Source of the DNA: Pseudomonas reidholzensis
GTDB taxonomy: Bacteria; Pseudomonadota; Gammaproteobacteria; Pseudomonadales; Pseudomonadaceae
Reading direction: 5' to 3'
Length of the DNA stretch: 64,000 nt
Assembly: GCF_900536025.1 (NCBI RefSeq)
Contig: NZ_UNOZ01000003.1
Location: forward strand, 1 to 64,000
The notes beneath the pieces were generated by a model. It was not told the origin of the DNA and made no database searches. It was given only the letters and a program-made list of their open reading frames with translations. Both the position numbers and the translations under genes were made by a program. Positions 41,297-55,145 of the stretch are shown here, piece by piece. How positions within the stretch are numbered: the first letter of the stretch is position 1; every line of letters begins with the position of its first letter.

Positions 41297-41566
41297 TTAG
41301 CGACGCAGGCCCAGACGACCGATCAGGGCGCTGTAACGAGTGGTGTCTTTACCCTTCAGGTAGTCCAGCAGCTTACGACGCTGGTTAACCATACGGATCA
41401 GGCCACGACGCGAGTGGTGGTCTTTACCGTTGGCCTTGAAGTGGCCTTGCAGCTTGTTGATGTTCGCGGTCAGCAGAGCAACCTGAACTTCTGGGCTACC
41501 GGTGTCGCCAACGGCTTGCTGGTAGTCGGTAACGATTTGAGCTTTTTCTTCAACGCTGAGGGCCAT
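41297..41566 (-). CDS. rpsO: 30S ribosomal protein S15
   Basis: 89 residues, the standard S15 length, with the family signature [20 protein letters not shown]. It binds 16S rRNA early in 30S assembly; in E. coli it also represses its own translation by binding its mRNA. The ATG at 41566 has GGAG 7 nt upstream. Lies between truB and pnp, the usual order. Confidence 0.98.
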   Translation of the reverse strand: MALSVEEKAQIVTDYQQAVGDTGSPEVQVALLTANINKLQGHFKANGKDHHSRRGLIRMVNQRRKLLDYLKGKDTTRYSALIGRLGLRR

Positions 41567-41714
41567 GAGGCATCTCCAGTTAAACGGATCCCGCGAGCGG
41601 GGTCCAATAGGCCAGGGACGAAACCCTGTATTAATAAAAGAGGTGTGACCGTGCCTACTGACAGCCATCCTCGTGTCCACCTGTGCCGGCACACGCCGTC
41701 ACAGGTGGTATCGG

Positions 41715-42632
41715 TCATTCCGACCGAATCAAGCGACGCGGCGCAATGCGCCCGTCTTCGCTCACTTCACCGATACCGATGAAGCGACCGGTGTGATCTT
41801 GTACCCGGACCATGCCGAACTGCGGGCCTTCCGGCGCACGCACGGCCTGGCCATGCAGCCAGTAGAACGCGCTGTGCTCGGACAACTGCACCAGCGGCCA
41901 GTCCAGCAGCCCGCTGTCGGACGGCATGAGGAAGCGGTCTAGCGCTTCGTTGCCACCGTCAGCGTGAGCCTGCTCGAGCTCTTCGAGGGTCACGGTCTGT
42001 GCCAGCTCGAAGGGCCCGGCCTGGGTCCGGCGCAGCTCGGCGACGTAGGCGCCACAGCCCAACACCTCACCGATATCCTCCACCAGGGTGCGGATATAGG
42101 TGCCCTTGCTGCAACCGACCGTCAGGCGTGCACGGGTGCCTTCGCACTCGAGCAGTTCCAGACGGTGAATAGTAACAGAACGCGCCTCGCGCTCCACTAC
42201 CTCTCCTGCACGTGCCAGCTTGTACAGCGGCTGGCCGTCACGCTTGAGGGCCGAGTACATCGGCGGTATCTGGCTGATCGGGCCACGAAAACCCGGCAGG
42301 GCCGCTTCGATGTCGGCGCGACCAACGGTCACGTCGCGGGTCTGCAGGACTTCGCCTTCGGCATCCGCGGTGGTCGTAGTCTGCCCCAGTTGCATGACCG
42401 TTTCGTATCCCTTGTCGGAATCGAGCAGGTACTGCGAAAACTTGGTGGCTTCGCCGAAGCACAGCGGCAGCACGCCGCTGGCCAGTGGGTCGAGGCTACC
42501 GGTGTGGCCTGCCTTTTCGGCATTGAGCAGCCAGCGGACCTTCTGCAAGGCAGCGTTGGAGGTGAACCCCAACGGCTTGTCGAGCAGGATGATGCCGCTG
42601 ACGTTGCGGCGGATTCGTTTGACCTGGGCCAC
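41715..42632 (-). CDS. truB: tRNA pseudouridine-55 synthase
   Basis: A 305-residue TruB with the catalytic aspartate in [16 protein letters not shown] and the C-terminal PUA-like region. It modifies U55 in the T-loop of tRNAs. Three bases downstream of rbfA. A 9-bp inverted repeat (41677-41685 with 41700-41708) sits just after its stop; it lacks a U-tract. Confidence 0.97.
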   Translation of the reverse strand: MAQVKRIRRNVSGIILLDKPLGFTSNAALQKVRWLLNAEKAGHTGSLDPLASGVLPLCFGEATKFSQYLLDSDKGYETVMQLGQTTTTADAEGEVLQTRDVTVGRADIEAALPGFRGPISQIPPMYSALKRDGQPLYKLARAGEVVEREARSVTIHRLELLECEGTRARLTVGCSKGTYIRTLVEDIGEVLGCGAYVAELRRTQAGPFELAQTVTLEELEQAHADGGNEALDRFLMPSDSGLLDWPLVQLSEHSAFYWLHGQAVRAPEGPQFGMVRVQDHTGRFIGIGEVSEDGRIAPRRLIRSE

Positions 42633-42635
42633 CCG

Positions 42636-43037
42636 TTACTCCTTGGTGTCCGGCTCGTCGGAATCCTGATGCTGACGGTCTTCAGCGACCGCACGCTCGA
42701 TCAGGGCCGACAGGTGAACACCGCGGCTGACGCTTTCATCGTAATGGAAATGCAGTTGCGGCACGCTGCGCAGCTGCATCGAGCGGCCCAGGTGCAGACG
42801 CAGGAAGCTCGCGGCGTTGTTCAACGCCTTGACCGACTGCTTGACCGCATCAGGCGCGTCTTCCTGGCCCATGACGGTGATGAACACCTTGGCATGGCCC
42901 ACGTCGCGGCTGACGTCGACGGCGGTGATGGTCACCAGGCCGACGCGCGGATCTTTGACTTCACGGCGGATCAGCTCGGCCAGCTCACGCTGCATCTGAT
43001 CGCCAATGCGTTGGGTACGGCTATATTCTTTTGCCAT
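42636..43037 (-). CDS. rbfA: 30S ribosome-binding factor A
   Basis: 133 residues with the KH-like RbfA fold ([20 protein letters not shown]; later [15 protein letters not shown]). It helps 16S rRNA 5' maturation and cold adaptation. The C terminus has an acidic tail ([15 protein letters not shown]). Lies between infB and truB. Confidence 0.97.
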   Translation of the reverse strand: MAKEYSRTQRIGDQMQRELAELIRREVKDPRVGLVTITAVDVSRDVGHAKVFITVMGQEDAPDAVKQSVKALNNAASFLRLHLGRSMQLRSVPQLHFHYDESVSRGVHLSALIERAVAEDRQHQDSDEPDTKE

Positions 43038-43068
43038 TGATTTGCTACCTGTAGCTTAAAGCGGCAAA

Positions 43069-43099
43069 CGCCCGGCCAGGCGTGAAGCCTGACCGGGCG
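43069..43099 (-). other. Terminator-like hairpin between infB and rbfA
   Basis: On the minus strand CGCCCGGTCAGGC pairs with GCCTGGCCGGGCG around a five-base loop, followed by only TTT. Probably a partial terminator or processing site, since rbfA and truB downstream need readthrough from the nusA-infB promoter unless they have their own. Confidence 0.6.
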
Positions 43100-43155
43100 C
43101 TACCTGCAGAGGCGTTGCCAACCGCCCTGGGGCGGGGCATCTGCCAGCCCGACCC

Positions 43156-45681
43156 TTACAGGGTACGAGCCACCTGGACTTTCTCGAAGACTTCGATCTT
43201 GTCGCCGACCTTGACGTCGTTGTAGCTCTTGACGCCAATACCGCACTCCATGCCCGAGCGAACTTCGGCCGCGTCGTCCTTGAAGCGACGCAGCGATTCC
43301 AGCTCGCCTTCGAAGATCACAACGTCGTCGCGCAGTACGCGGATCGGACGGTTGCGGTGAACGGTACCTTCGATGACCATACAGCCAGCGATGGCGCCGA
43401 ACTTCGGCGAACGGAACACGTCACGCACTTCGGCGACGCCCAGGATGTTCTCGCGAACATCGCTGCCGAGCATGCCGGTCAGGGCTTTCTTGACGTCTTC
43501 GATGATGTCGTAGATCACGTTGTAGTAACGCATATCCAGACCTTCCTGCTCGACGATCTTCCGTGCACCGGCATCGGCACGCACGTTGAAGCCGAACAGC
43601 ACCGCGTTGGACGCCAGGGCCAGGTTGGCATCGCTCTCGGTGATACCACCGACGCCACCACCAATCACACGGACCTGCACTTCGTCGTTGCCCAGACCGC
43701 CGAGCGAACCGTTGAGCGCCTCGAGCGAACCACGAACATCGGTCTTGAGGACGATGTTGAGGGTCTTCTTCTCGGCCTGGCCCATGTTCTCGAAGATGTT
43801 TTCCAGCTTGCCGGCGTGAGCACGGGCCAGCTTGACCTCGCGGTACTTGCCTTGACGGAACAGGGCAACTTCGCGGGCTTTCTTCTCGTCAGCCACAACC
43901 GACAGCTCGTCACCGGCTTCCGGCGTGCCATCCAGACCGAGGATCTCGACCGGGATCGACGGGCCAGCTTCCTTCACAGGCTTGCCGTTCTCGTCGAGCA
44001 TGGCGCGAACGCGGCCATAGTTGGAGCCGCACAGGACCATGTCGCCCTGACGCAGCGTACCGTCCTGAACCAGGATGGTGGCAACCGGGCCACGGCCCTT
44101 GTCGAGGCGCGATTCAACCACCACACCACGGCCTGGGGCCGTCGGCGTAGCGGTCAGTTCGAGAACCTCGGCCTGCAGCAGCACGGCTTCGAGCAGTTCG
44201 TCGACACCGGTACCCATCTTCGCCGAAACCTTGACGAACGGCGTGTCACCACCCCATTCCTCGGAGGTCACGCCTTCGACGGACAGCTCGTTGCGGATAC
44301 GATCGAGGTCAGCACCCGGCTTGTCGATCTTGTTCACTGCAACCACCAGCGGGACGCCAGCTGCCTTGGCATGCTGAACGGCTTCGCGGGTCTGCGGCAT
44401 CACGCCGTCGTCCGCCGCCACCACCAGGATGACGATGTCGGTCGCCTTGGCACCACGGGCACGCATCTGGGTAAACGCAGCGTGACCTGGGGTGTCGAGG
44501 AAGGTGACCATGCCACGATCGGTTTCGACGTGGTAGGCACCGATGTGCTGGGTGATACCACCGGCTTCGCCAGCGGCAACCTTGGCACGACGGATGTAGT
44601 CGAGCAGCGAGGTCTTACCGTGGTCGACGTGGCCCATGACGGTCACGACCGGAGCACGCGAGCTGGCTTCACCTTCGAACTTCAGCGATTCGGCCAGGGA
44701 GTCTTCCAGAGCAGTGTCGCTGACCAGGGTGACCTTGTGGCCCAGCTCTTCGGCTACCAGTTGAGCGGTTTCCTGGTCGAGCACCTGGTTGATGGTGACC
44801 GGAGTACCCATCTTGAACATGAACTTGACCACTTCAGCGCCCTTGACGGACATCTGGTTGGCCAGCTCGGAAACCGTGATGGTCTCGCCGATGCTCACGG
44901 CACGGATAACCGGGCCGGTTGGGCTCTGGAAGCCATGCGCGTTGCGCTTCTTCAGCTTGCCCTTGCCACGGCCACCGCGACGGAAGCTGTCGCTTTCTTC
45001 TTCGGTGGTACGTGGAGCGGCACGCGGGGTCGGGGCCTTTTCTTTCTCTTTGACCTTGACCTTGATGGAGACGCGCGGCGCTTCGGTACGACCGCCACGA
45101 CGATCTTCATCGCGGGTACGGTTTTCGGTGCGACGTGCTTCTTCTTTCTTGCGCTCTGCTGCGCGGACCGCCGCTTCTTCGCTCACAGGTGCCTGGGCAG
45201 CAGCTGCCGGGGCCGGTGCTGCTGCGGAGGCCGCGGCAGGTACTGGCTCGGGCTTGCTGGCAACAGCAGCCTGCGGGGCATCGCGGTCAGCAATACGCTG
45301 ACGCGAATCAATGTTGGCTTTTTCACGTGCGGCGTTTTCAGCGGCGCGACGCTCTTCCAGCTCGCGGTTCTGCTCAGCCTGGATCTCTTCCGGGCTGCGC
45401 TGAACGAAAACCTTCTTCTTGCGTACTTCTACGCTGATGCTCTTGCTACCGGCGACACGCAGGGTGCTGGTGGTTTTGCGCTGCAAGGTGATCTTGCGCG
45501 GCTCTTCCACTTTAGCCTTGTGGCTGCTCTTCAAATGAGTCAGCAATGCCTGCTTCTCACTGTCGGTCACTACCTGACCGGCGTCGGTGTGCGGCAGACC
45601 TGCCTCACGCATCTGCTGCAGCAGGCGCTCAACCGGTGCAGCGACCTCTTGGGCCAATTCTTTCACCGTGACTTGCGTCAT
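43156..45681 (-). CDS. infB: Translation initiation factor IF-2
   Basis: 841 residues. An N-terminal IF2_N domain is followed by a long charged, Ala/Pro-rich linker (about 100-240), a second IF2_N-type domain and the GTPase domain with G1 motif GHVDHGKT (from residue 350). G3 DTPGH and G4 NKID are present, then the C-terminal domains that bind fMet-tRNA. It delivers the initiator tRNA, whose gene is 2 kb upstream. Starts 27 nt after nusA. Confidence 0.98.
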   Translation of the reverse strand: MTQVTVKELAQEVAAPVERLLQQMREAGLPHTDAGQVVTDSEKQALLTHLKSSHKAKVEEPRKITLQRKTTSTLRVAGSKSISVEVRKKKVFVQRSPEEIQAEQNRELEERRAAENAAREKANIDSRQRIADRDAPQAAVASKPEPVPAAASAAAPAPAAAAQAPVSEEAAVRAAERKKEEARRTENRTRDEDRRGGRTEAPRVSIKVKVKEKEKAPTPRAAPRTTEEESDSFRRGGRGKGKLKKRNAHGFQSPTGPVIRAVSIGETITVSELANQMSVKGAEVVKFMFKMGTPVTINQVLDQETAQLVAEELGHKVTLVSDTALEDSLAESLKFEGEASSRAPVVTVMGHVDHGKTSLLDYIRRAKVAAGEAGGITQHIGAYHVETDRGMVTFLDTPGHAAFTQMRARGAKATDIVILVVAADDGVMPQTREAVQHAKAAGVPLVVAVNKIDKPGADLDRIRNELSVEGVTSEEWGGDTPFVKVSAKMGTGVDELLEAVLLQAEVLELTATPTAPGRGVVVESRLDKGRGPVATILVQDGTLRQGDMVLCGSNYGRVRAMLDENGKPVKEAGPSIPVEILGLDGTPEAGDELSVVADEKKAREVALFRQGKYREVKLARAHAGKLENIFENMGQAEKKTLNIVLKTDVRGSLEALNGSLGGLGNDEVQVRVIGGGVGGITESDANLALASNAVLFGFNVRADAGARKIVEQEGLDMRYYNVIYDIIEDVKKALTGMLGSDVRENILGVAEVRDVFRSPKFGAIAGCMVIEGTVHRNRPIRVLRDDVVIFEGELESLRRFKDDAAEVRSGMECGIGVKSYNDVKVGDKIEVFEKVQVARTL

Positions 45682-45708
45682 GCACTTCTCTCCTCAGGCC
45701 GCGCCTAA

Positions 45709-47190
45709 TTACTCGAACCAGTGGGCTCGGGCGGCCATGATCAACTTGCCGGCACGCTCTTGGTCGATGCCGTCGATGTCGAGCAGGTCGTCAATCGACT
45801 GCTCGGCCAGGTCTTCGCGGGTAACCACGCCGCGCACCGCCAGTTCGGCCGCCAGGTCCTTGTCCATACCCTCAAGAGAGAGCAGGTCTTCGGCCGGATG
45901 GGCGTCTGCCAGTTTTTCCTCGGTAGCGATGGCTTTGGTCAACAGGCGGTCCTTGGCACGAGCACGCAGCTCGTTGACGATATCCTCGTCGAAGCCATCG
46001 ATGTTGAGCATTTCTTCCAACGGTACGTAGGCAATTTCTTCCAGGCTGGTGAAGCCTTCGTCGACCAGCACCTGTGCCAGCTCTTCGTCGACTTCCAGCT
46101 CGTCGATGAAGTTGCGCAGGATGTCGCCGGTCTCGGCTTGCTGTTTGGCCTGGATGTCCTTCTCGGTCATCACGTTCAGGGTCCAGCCGCTGAGCTGGCT
46201 TGCCAGGCGAACGTTCTGACCACCACGACCGATGGCCTGGGCCAGGTTGTCCTCGGCCACGGCGATATCCATGGCGTGGGCATCCTCGTCAACGATGATC
46301 GCCGCGACTTCAGCCGGCGACATGGCGTTGATTACGAACTGCGCGGGGTTCTCGTCCCACAGGACGATATCCACACGCTCACCGCCCAACTCGCCGGACA
46401 CCGCCTGCACACGCGAACCGCGCATGCCGATACAGGCACCTTGCGGGTCGATGCGCTTGTCCTTGGAGCGTACGGCGATCTTGGCGCGCGAGCCCGGATC
46501 ACGGGAAGCGGCCATGACCTCGATGAGGCCTTCGGCGATTTCCGGCACTTCGATGCGGAACAGTTCGATCAGCATCTGTGGCGCAGTACGCGACAGGATC
46601 AGCTGCGGACCGCGGTTCTCGGTGCGGATTTCCTTCAACAGCGCGCGCAAGCGCACGCCGACGCGGAAGGTTTCGCGTGGGATGATGTCTTCGCGTGCCA
46701 GCAACGCCTCGGCGTTGTTGCCCAGGTCGACGATGACGTTGTCGCGGGTCACCTTTTTAACGGTACCGGAGATGATCTCGCCAACGCGTTCGCGGTAGGC
46801 GTCGACCACTTGGGCGCGCTCGGCTTCACGGACTTTCTGGACGATGACCTGCTTGGCGGTCTGAGCGGCGATACGACCGAATTCGATAGACTCGATCTTC
46901 TCCTCGATCACGTCACCGACCTTGGCTTCAGGGTGGGTTACGTGGATCTTTTCCAGCCAGGTCTCGATCGCCGGATCATCAAGATCGGCTTCATCGACCA
47001 CGGTCCAGCGACGGAAGGTCTCGTAGCTACCGGTGTGGCGGTTGATTTCCACACGCAGGTCGACTTCGTCCTCAAAACGTTTTTTGGTTGCAGTGGCCAG
47101 CGCCACTTCCAACGCCTCGAAAATGACGTCGGGTGGTACACCCTTTTCGTTGGATACCGATTCAACAACCAGCAGTACTTCTTTGCTCAT
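45709..47190 (-). CDS. nusA: Transcription termination/antitermination factor NusA
   Basis: 493 residues. The N-terminal RNAP-binding domain is followed by S1 ([11 protein letters not shown]), two KH domains ([14 protein letters not shown] and [13 protein letters not shown]) and two acidic C-terminal repeats. The start [10 protein letters not shown] at 47190 is chosen over an upstream candidate at 47211 by family alignment. It promotes pausing and rrn antitermination. Lies between rimP and infB. Confidence 0.98.
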   Translation of the reverse strand: MSKEVLLVVESVSNEKGVPPDVIFEALEVALATATKKRFEDEVDLRVEINRHTGSYETFRRWTVVDEADLDDPAIETWLEKIHVTHPEAKVGDVIEEKIESIEFGRIAAQTAKQVIVQKVREAERAQVVDAYRERVGEIISGTVKKVTRDNVIVDLGNNAEALLAREDIIPRETFRVGVRLRALLKEIRTENRGPQLILSRTAPQMLIELFRIEVPEIAEGLIEVMAASRDPGSRAKIAVRSKDKRIDPQGACIGMRGSRVQAVSGELGGERVDIVLWDENPAQFVINAMSPAEVAAIIVDEDAHAMDIAVAEDNLAQAIGRGGQNVRLASQLSGWTLNVMTEKDIQAKQQAETGDILRNFIDELEVDEELAQVLVDEGFTSLEEIAYVPLEEMLNIDGFDEDIVNELRARAKDRLLTKAIATEEKLADAHPAEDLLSLEGMDKDLAAELAVRGVVTREDLAEQSIDDLLDIDGIDQERAGKLIMAARAHWFE

Positions 47191-47249
47191 CGTACGCCTC
47201 GCCTTGCGCAAGCCATTGGGCCCGGATAGTCCGTCGGGTCCGGCACGTC

Positions 47250-47708
47250 TCAGTCAAAACTGGGAATAATATTGGCCTTGTCGATCGAGTCGATCGGCAA
47301 CAGAAACTCTTGATCGTCAACCTGGACGATCACGTCCTGATCCTCCACGCCGCGGAGAAGGCCCTGGAAGTTGCGACGCCCCTCGAAGGGTGAACGCAGC
47401 TTGATCTTCACTTGTTCGCCGGCATGCAAGGCAAACTGTTCAAGCGTGAACAGCGGGCGATCCATGCCAGGCGAGGACACCTCAAGGGTATATTCAGCGC
47501 TGATCGGATCTTCCACATCGAGAACACTGCTGCACTGATGACTGACCTTTGCACAGTCGTCCACCAGTACGCCGTCTTCCTTGTCGATGTAGATACGCAA
47601 GACCGAATGCTTGCCCTGGGAGATAAACTCGATCCCCCAGCATTGATAGCCCAGACCCTCGACAACCGGGGCCAACAAGGCCTGCAACTGTTCTAGCTTG
47701 CTCGACAC
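47250..47708 (-). CDS. rimP: Ribosome maturation factor RimP
   Basis: 152 residues with the RimP core ([18 protein letters not shown] and [13 protein letters not shown]). It acts in 30S assembly. The likely start is GTG at 47708 (MSSKLEQ), with GAGGGGG just upstream, rather than the in-frame ATGs at 47726 or 47759. First gene of rimP-nusA-infB; it follows the tRNA-fMet terminator. Confidence 0.95.
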   Translation of the reverse strand: MSSKLEQLQALLAPVVEGLGYQCWGIEFISQGKHSVLRIYIDKEDGVLVDDCAKVSHQCSSVLDVEDPISAEYTLEVSSPGMDRPLFTLEQFALHAGEQVKIKLRSPFEGRRNFQGLLRGVEDQDVIVQVDDQEFLLPIDSIDKANIIPSFD

Positions 47709-47805
47709 CTGAACCCCCTCGTGCATGCTGTGCAAATAAAAAATGGGCGAAGCGCCCATCCCTGAAAGCGCCGTTGGACAACGACGCCAAAAACTGTTCG
47801 GCTAG

Positions 47806-47829
47806 CAAAAAGCCCCTGAAAAGGGGCTC
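47806..47829 (-). terminator. Intrinsic terminator after tRNA-fMet
   Basis: On the minus strand AGCCCCT and AGGGGCT form a 7-bp stem followed by TTTTTGC, 10 nt downstream of the tRNA 3' end. Confidence 0.88.
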
Positions 47830-47838
47830 CGCTGAAGC

Positions 47839-47915
<77 letters not shown>

Positions 47916-47977
47916 ACAAAGCTGGGGCGAAAGTATAAGACCGAACCCCGTACGGGGTCAAATCCGACCTCCACCTA

Positions 47978-48003
47978 CAAGAAAGCCCGCTAAAGCGGGC
48001 TCT
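47978..48003 (-). terminator. Intrinsic terminator after tRNA-Leu
   Basis: AGCCCGC, a four-base loop and GCGGGCT form a 7-bp stem followed on the minus strand by TTCTTG. It lies 12 nt after the tRNA-Leu 3' end and before tRNA-fMet. Confidence 0.8.
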
Positions 48004-48014
48004 CTTGCTTCAAT

Positions 48015-48100
48015 TGGTACCGAGAAGGGGACTCGAACCCCTACACCCTATGGGCACAACCACCTCAAGGTTGCGTGTCTACCAATTCCACCACCTCGGC
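48015..48100 (-). tRNA. tRNA-Leu (GAG)
   Basis: An 86-nt class II tRNA with a long variable arm and encoded CCA. The anticodon loop CTTGAGG gives GAG, reading CUC and CUU codons. The 5' end GCCGAGGTGGTGGAATTGGT matches bacterial tRNA-Leu. It directly precedes tRNA-fMet and follows secG. Confidence 0.97.
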
Positions 48101-48120
48101 AATACTACATTTGAAACCCG

Positions 48121-48513
48121 TTACTTCTGCTCTTCGGTCGAAGGAGGAACATCACCTGTTGGGGCGGTGTTGCTCTTTTGTTCCTGGAGCACCGGTACAT
48201 CATCATTAACTGCCGGCTTCTGCTCTTTCACTTCAAGTACTGCGGGATCTGGCAAACCGGCTTGAGTCAGCTGGTGGGCCTGCTCCTTTGCGAAGTATCC
48301 TAACCCAAGTGCGGTCAGAAAGAAAGTAGCAGCAAGTATAGCAGTGAATTTACTTAGGAAGGTTGCAGAACCTTGGCTGCCGAACACAGTGTTTGAGGCC
48401 CCTGCGCCGAACGATGCACCTGCTTCCGCACCTTTACCCTGTTGCAGCAATACCAGCGCTACCAGCGCCAGTGCAGCCAACAGATGAAAAACAACTACGA
48501 CTGTTTCCATCAT
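48121..48513 (-). CDS. secG: Preprotein translocase subunit SecG
   Basis: 130 residues with two membrane helices (about 4-22 and 52-72) flanking the conserved [20 protein letters not shown], the SecG family hallmark. The acidic, Glu/Pro-rich C-terminal extension is typical of pseudomonads. It assists the SecYEG channel. The start MMETVV aligns with the family; AGGAAA is upstream and the start follows the tpiA stop by four bases. Confidence 0.95.
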   Translation of the reverse strand: MMETVVVVFHLLAALALVALVLLQQGKGAEAGASFGAGASNTVFGSQGSATFLSKFTAILAATFFLTALGLGYFAKEQAHQLTQAGLPDPAVLEVKEQKPAVNDDVPVLQEQKSNTAPTGDVPPSTEEQK

Positions 48514-48517
48514 TTGT

Positions 48518-49273
48518 TCAGTTTCCTGCGGCGCGACAAATTGCACCGAATTCGTCTGCGTTCAGGGACGCTCCACCAATGAGCCCCCCATCGATATCCG
48601 GCATGCCGAACAGTTCGGCCGCATTGGCCGCCTTCACGCTGCCGCCGTAGAGAAGCTGCACACCTTCGGCAACTTCAGCGTCCTGCGCCGCCAACTGCTG
48701 GCGGATGGCAGCATGCACATCCTGAGCTTGTTGGGGCGAGGCCGTAAGACCTGTACCAATGGCCCATACAGGCTCATAGGCAATTACTGCATTGGCGAAA
48801 GCACTAACACCGAACGCGTCGATGATACTGCTTAGTTGACGCCCGACAACTTCAAGCGTCTTGCCTGCTTCGCGCTCTTCGAGGGTTTCCCCTACGCAGA
48901 GCACTGGCTTCAAACCGGCGGCCTGGGCCGCTGCAAACTTGCGATTGAGCACTTCATCGCTTTCGCCGATAACCTGGCGACGCTCCGAGTGCCCTATCAG
49001 CACCAACTTGCAACCGACTTCAGCCAACTGACTCGGTGCAACTTCGCCGGTCAGTGCGCCCTGTTCGGACTGTACAGCAGAATTCTGTGCGCCTACGACA
49101 ATTTTCGTCTTGGCCAGGCCATCAATTACAGTATTGATGAACAAGGCAGGCGGAAATACCGCAACTTCGATACCGCTCGACAGGCTCAATTGACTCAAGC
49201 CCTGGGTCAGCTCAGCGACGCTGGCGCGGGTACCGTGCATCTTCCAGTTACCAGCTACCATGGGGCGACGCAT
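48518..49273 (-). CDS. tpiA: Triosephosphate isomerase
   Basis: A 251-residue TIM barrel. Catalytic His95 lies in LIGHSERR, catalytic Glu167 in [11 protein letters not shown], and Lys11 in GNWKMHG. It interconverts dihydroxyacetone phosphate and glyceraldehyde-3-phosphate. Located between glmM and secG, 65 nt after glmM. Confidence 0.98.
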   Translation of the reverse strand: MRRPMVAGNWKMHGTRASVAELTQGLSQLSLSSGIEVAVFPPALFINTVIDGLAKTKIVVGAQNSAVQSEQGALTGEVAPSQLAEVGCKLVLIGHSERRQVIGESDEVLNRKFAAAQAAGLKPVLCVGETLEEREAGKTLEVVGRQLSSIIDAFGVSAFANAVIAYEPVWAIGTGLTASPQQAQDVHAAIRQQLAAQDAEVAEGVQLLYGGSVKAANAAELFGMPDIDGGLIGGASLNADEFGAICRAAGN

Positions 49274-49338
49274 GCTTTACCTCGTCGGTCAAAGTGGGCG
49301 CAGATCTTACCCAACAGGATCTGCGCTGGCAAGGGCCT

Positions 49339-50679
49339 TTACGCACAAACTTCAGTAACCAGTTTGGCCAGGGCTTCGGCATGGCCGCGAACCTGGTTTT
49401 CATCGTCACCTTCGACCATCACCCGCACCAGCGGCTCGGTGCCGGATTTGCGCAGCAGCACGCGCCCACGACCGGCCATGGCTTCGGTCACCTTGGCGCT
49501 GGCCTCTTTCACCCGCGGGTTCTCCAGCGGGTCTTCGGAGCCTGCGGCATAGCGCACGTTGATCAGCACCTGCGGGCATTTGCGCAAGACCTGGCGCGAC
49601 TGTGCGAGGTTCTCGCCGCGGCGCTTGAGGGCCATCAGCACCTGCAGCGCGGCAATGATCGCATCGCCGGTGCTGGTGTGGTTGCAGCACACCACGTGCC
49701 CGGAGTTTTCGCCGCCGATCAGCCAGTCGCGCTCGATCAGCTCGGCCATCACGTAACGGTCACCGACCTTGGCCCGCACGAAGGGGATCTCAAGCTCCTT
49801 GAGGGCCAGTTCCAGGCCGAGGTTGCTCATCAGGGTACCTACCACCCCACCCTGCAGCTTGCCGCGCTCCTGGAGGTCTCTGGCGATGATGAACAGCAGT
49901 TCGTCGCCGTCGACGATCGCGCCGGTGTGATCGACCATCAACACCCGATCGCCGTCACCGTCAAAGGCGATGCCCAGGTCGGCGTGGCCGACCAGCACGG
50001 CGGCCTGCAACGACTCGATGTGGGTCGAACCGCAGTTGAGGTTGATGTTCAGGCCGTTCGGCTCGGCGTTCAGCACCGTGACGTCGGCGCCCAGCTCGCG
50101 GAACACGCTCGGCGCGACTTTGTAGGTGGCACCGTGGGCGCAGTCGATGACCAGCTTGAGGCCTTCGAAGCTGGTGCTGCTCGGCACGCTGCTCTTGCAG
50201 AATTCGATGTAGCGACCGGCGGCGTCGTTGATCCGCGACACCTTGCCGAGCTTGCTCGACTCGACCACGGTCATCGGCTGATCGAGCAACTCTTCGATCA
50301 TCAGCTCGACTTCGTCCGGCAGCTTGGTGCCCTGGCCCGAGAAGAACTTGATGCCGTTGTCGTCGTGCGGGTTGTGCGAGGCACTGATGACGATGCCCGC
50401 CTCGGCGTGGAAGGTGCGGGTCAGGTAGGCGATGGCCGGGGTCGGCATCGGCCCGAGCAGCATCACGTCGGCGCCGGCCGCAGACAACCCGGCCTCCAGC
50501 GCGGATTCGAACATGTAGCCGGAAATGCGCGTGTCCTTGCCGACCAGTACGCGGCAGGCACCCTGCTTGCGGAAGGCCATGCCCGCCGCCCAGCCGAGTT
50601 TCAGCATGAAGTCCGGGGTGATCGGAGAGACGCCAACGCGGCCACGGATACCATCGGTACCAAAGTATTTTCTGCTCAT
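49339..50679 (-). CDS. glmM: Phosphoglucosamine mutase
   Basis: 446 residues with the phosphoserine loop [12 protein letters not shown] (Ser101), the metal loop DGDGDR and the sugar loop GGENSGHVV. It converts glucosamine-6-P to glucosamine-1-P for UDP-GlcNAc, feeding peptidoglycan and LPS synthesis. 16 nt after folP. Confidence 0.98.
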   Translation of the reverse strand: MSRKYFGTDGIRGRVGVSPITPDFMLKLGWAAGMAFRKQGACRVLVGKDTRISGYMFESALEAGLSAAGADVMLLGPMPTPAIAYLTRTFHAEAGIVISASHNPHDDNGIKFFSGQGTKLPDEVELMIEELLDQPMTVVESSKLGKVSRINDAAGRYIEFCKSSVPSSTSFEGLKLVIDCAHGATYKVAPSVFRELGADVTVLNAEPNGLNINLNCGSTHIESLQAAVLVGHADLGIAFDGDGDRVLMVDHTGAIVDGDELLFIIARDLQERGKLQGGVVGTLMSNLGLELALKELEIPFVRAKVGDRYVMAELIERDWLIGGENSGHVVCCNHTSTGDAIIAALQVLMALKRRGENLAQSRQVLRKCPQVLINVRYAAGSEDPLENPRVKEASAKVTEAMAGRGRVLLRKSGTEPLVRVMVEGDDENQVRGHAEALAKLVTEVCA

Positions 50680-50695
50680 AGGAACTCCAGTGTTC

Positions 50696-51547
50696 TTATT
50701 CGGCGTTCTGCACGGCGGCGATCATGCGCACCACATCGACGGTCTCGGCCACATCATGCACACGCAGGATGCTCGCGTGCTTGGTCACGGCCAGGGCGGC
50801 CAGGGCCAAGCTGCCAAACAGCCGCTGATCGACCGGACGGTTCAAGGTCAGGCCAACCATGCTCTTGCGCGAAACGCCCACCAGGAGCGGGCGCCCCAGG
50901 CGGTACAGCGCTTCCATGTGCTTGAACAGGCTGAGGTTGTGCTCGAGGGTCTTGGCGAAGCCGAAACCCGGGTCGAGGATGATGCGCTCGGCGCCGATGC
51001 CAGCTGCGGCACAAGCGGCCATACGCGCTTCAAGGTAGCGCGTCACGTCGACGGTCACATCGTCGTAATGCGGGTTGTCCTGCATGTTGTCCGGGTCACC
51101 GCGCATGTGCATCAGGCACACCGGCAGGCCGGTCGCCGCAGCGGCATCCAGCGCACCGTCGCGCTCCAGGGCGCGCACGTCGTTGATCAGGCCAGCACCC
51201 AGGCGGGCGGATTCGCGGATGACCGCAGGGGTCGAGGTGTCGACCGAGATCACCACGTCGAGGCGGCTGTTGATCGCCTCGACCATCGGTGCCACGCGCT
51301 CGAGCTCTTCGGTGACGGACACCGCGCGCGCGCCGGGGCGAGTGGACTCGCCGCCGATGTCGATTAAGGTGGCGCCGGCAGCGACCATGGCCTCTGCATG
51401 GCGCAGGGCCTCGTCGCGCTGGCTGAAACGGCCACCGTCGGAGAACGAATCAGGGGTGATATTGAGAATACCCATCACATGGGTACGCGACAAATCAAGA
51501 ACCCGGTTGCCGCAAGGCAACCGGGTCGGGTACAGCTGTGAGGTCAT
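50696..51547 (-). CDS. folP: Dihydropteroate synthase
   Basis: A 283-residue TIM barrel with both DHPS signatures: [16 protein letters not shown] (pterin side, phosphate-binding Asn) and [15 protein letters not shown]. It joins p-aminobenzoate to the pyrophosphorylated pterin made by FolK. It is the classic sulfonamide target; no tell-tale resistance insertions are visible. Eight bases after ftsH. Confidence 0.98.
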   Translation of the reverse strand: MTSQLYPTRLPCGNRVLDLSRTHVMGILNITPDSFSDGGRFSQRDEALRHAEAMVAAGATLIDIGGESTRPGARAVSVTEELERVAPMVEAINSRLDVVISVDTSTPAVIRESARLGAGLINDVRALERDGALDAAAATGLPVCLMHMRGDPDNMQDNPHYDDVTVDVTRYLEARMAACAAAGIGAERIILDPGFGFAKTLEHNLSLFKHMEALYRLGRPLLVGVSRKSMVGLTLNRPVDQRLFGSLALAALAVTKHASILRVHDVAETVDVVRMIAAVQNAE

Positions 51548-51555
51548 GATAACCC

Positions 51556-53463
<1,908 letters not shown>

Positions 53464-53668
53464 GTCGTTCAATTAGCTACCCTCTGAGGTCGGCGCAACG
53501 ACGCAGCCGTGCCTCGCATGATATTCATCGCCCTAACTTACTACATTACCCACGCAACCGCAGGCACCGTCTGTAACCCTTTGTGAAACAGAGACTACAC
53601 GAAGTTCGGACGATCCTGACGCAGTGGCCGATTGGAATTAACTATCGTCCACTGCTCAAGCCGCCATC

Positions 53669-54295
53669 TCACGCCCCCTTGAAGCCTCTCGCCAGCATGT
53701 ACTGCTCGCGGGAGCGATCCCGGGAGGAGGACGGCTTGCGCATCTGTACCTTGTCGAACTTGCTGCGCACGTCCTTCAGAAACACATCGAAACCTTCACC
53801 CTGGAAGATCTTGATCAGGAAATCGCCACCCGGACGCAGCACTCGGGTCGAAAGGTCCAGCGCCAACTCGCAGAGGAACATGGCGCGCGGCATGTCCACT
53901 TCAGGCGTACCACTCATATTGGGGGCCATATCGGAAATCACAAGGTCCACGTGCGAATTGCCCACGGCCTCGAGAATGCTCTGCAGCACGGCATCTTCGG
54001 TAAAGTCACCCTGAATGAAGGTGACGTCAGGGATCGAGTCCATTTCGAGGATGTCGGAGGCGATCAGCCGGCCCTGGCCACCAATCAGACGACTGGTCAC
54101 CTGCGACCAGCCCCCTGGCGCGGCGCCCAGGTCGATCACGCTCATGCCAGGACGGATCAACTTGTCCTTTTCCTGGATCTCAAGCAGCTTGTAGCTGGCT
54201 CGCGAGCGATAGCCATCCTTCTGCGCCTGTTTGACGAAAGGGTCGTTGAAATGCTCTCTCAGCCAGTTATGGCTGCTCTTGGAACGCTGTACCAC
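53669..54295 (-). CDS. rlmE: 23S rRNA 2'-O-ribose U2552 methyltransferase
   Basis: 208 residues of the FtsJ/RrmJ family. The SAM-binding motif is [14 protein letters not shown], and the catalytic K-D-K-E tetrad residues are recognisable (K in YKLLE, D in [12 protein letters not shown] in [10 protein letters not shown]). The start is GTG at 54295, with GAGGTGT 5 nt upstream. Upstream of ftsH and divergent from yhbY, as is common. Confidence 0.95.
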   Translation of the reverse strand: MVQRSKSSHNWLREHFNDPFVKQAQKDGYRSRASYKLLEIQEKDKLIRPGMSVIDLGAAPGGWSQVTSRLIGGQGRLIASDILEMDSIPDVTFIQGDFTEDAVLQSILEAVGNSHVDLVISDMAPNMSGTPEVDMPRAMFLCELALDLSTRVLRPGGDFLIKIFQGEGFDVFLKDVRSKFDKVQMRKPSSSRDRSREQYMLARGFKGA

Positions 54296-54397
54296 GGTAC
54301 ACCTCGATGAATAGCGTCGTGATTGACTGGGCGCAGCCACGGGCCCTCGGGTAAAATGGCTACCAATTTTACAGAATCAGACGAAAAGGGTCAGATT

Positions 54398-54706
54398 ATG
54401 CCGCTCAATAACGAGCAGAAGAAGCAGTACAAGTCTATTGGTCACGACCTCAAGCCGGTCCTGATCGTTGCCGGCAACGGCCTGAACGAAGGCGTCATCG
54501 CCGAACTGGAACGGGCGTTGGCCGACCATGAACTGATCAAGGTCGAAATTCGCTCCGAAGATCGCGAAGAACGTAAAGCCGCTATCGCCGGCCTGTGCAA
54601 GGCTGGCCGCGCCGAACTGGTGCAGACCATCGGCAAGAAAGCCCTGATCTACCGCAAGAACCCGCAACCGAACAAGCAACTGTCGAACATCCACCGCTTC
54701 AAGTAA
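54398..54706 (+). CDS. yhbY: YhbY family RNA-binding protein
   Basis: 102 residues with the single CRM/YhbY domain (LKPVLIVAGNGLNEGVIAEL and KVEIRSEDREERKA). It is associated with the large ribosomal subunit in E. coli. The ATG at 54398 is taken; upstream extension lacks support. It is the only rightward gene between 38 kb and the right end, divergent from rlmE. Confidence 0.93.
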   Translation: MPLNNEQKKQYKSIGHDLKPVLIVAGNGLNEGVIAELERALADHELIKVEIRSEDREERKAAIAGLCKAGRAELVQTIGKKALIYRKNPQPNKQLSNIHRFK

Positions 54707-54718
54707 CGGTGGCTCCAG

Positions 54719-55138
54719 TCAGCGGCGCGTATGACGCGCCCTGACCGGGACCGGCTGGGCAACCAGCACGATGCCGGAAAACCCCAGCACCAGAAAGCAG
54801 AACATCTGCCAGCGTTCGCCCACGGATATCCCGTAGCGTAGCGTGTAGTAGCTGACGCAGGCGGCAAAGCCGAGCAGCAGCATCTGGCCGCGAAACTGCT
54901 GCCACCAGGCCGCCAGGCCATCCACCCTCGCCAATACCGCCAGCTGGGTCAGCAGACCGAGCAAAGCCACGCCTATCAACCAGCGGTCGATCTGCGCAGC
55001 CACGTCCTGGACCAGCAAGGGCGCCAGGCCACTGACTTTGAGCGCCGGCACCAACCCCACGTGAAACACCCACAAGCCGCCGACCCAGAATACCTGGGCC
55101 AGCTGCCAGAGGATCCCCTCGAGGGATGGCGCCCGCAA
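54719..55138 (-). CDS. DUF4149 family membrane protein
   Basis: About 139 residues with four predicted membrane helices and the DUF4149/TMEM205-like start WQLAQVFWVGGLWVFHVGLVPAL. Function unknown. The start is uncertain: TTG at 55138 (giving MRAPSLEGILW) is the best fit, because the longer reading runs backwards into greA in another frame. It lies 7 nt after the greA stop and is convergent with yhbY. Confidence 0.75.
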   Translation of the reverse strand: MRAPSLEGILWQLAQVFWVGGLWVFHVGLVPALKVSGLAPLLVQDVAAQIDRWLIGVALLGLLTQLAVLARVDGLAAWWQQFRGQMLLLGFAACVSYYTLRYGISVGERWQMFCFLVLGFSGIVLVAQPVPVRARHTRR

Positions 55139-55145
55139 GCGCCGG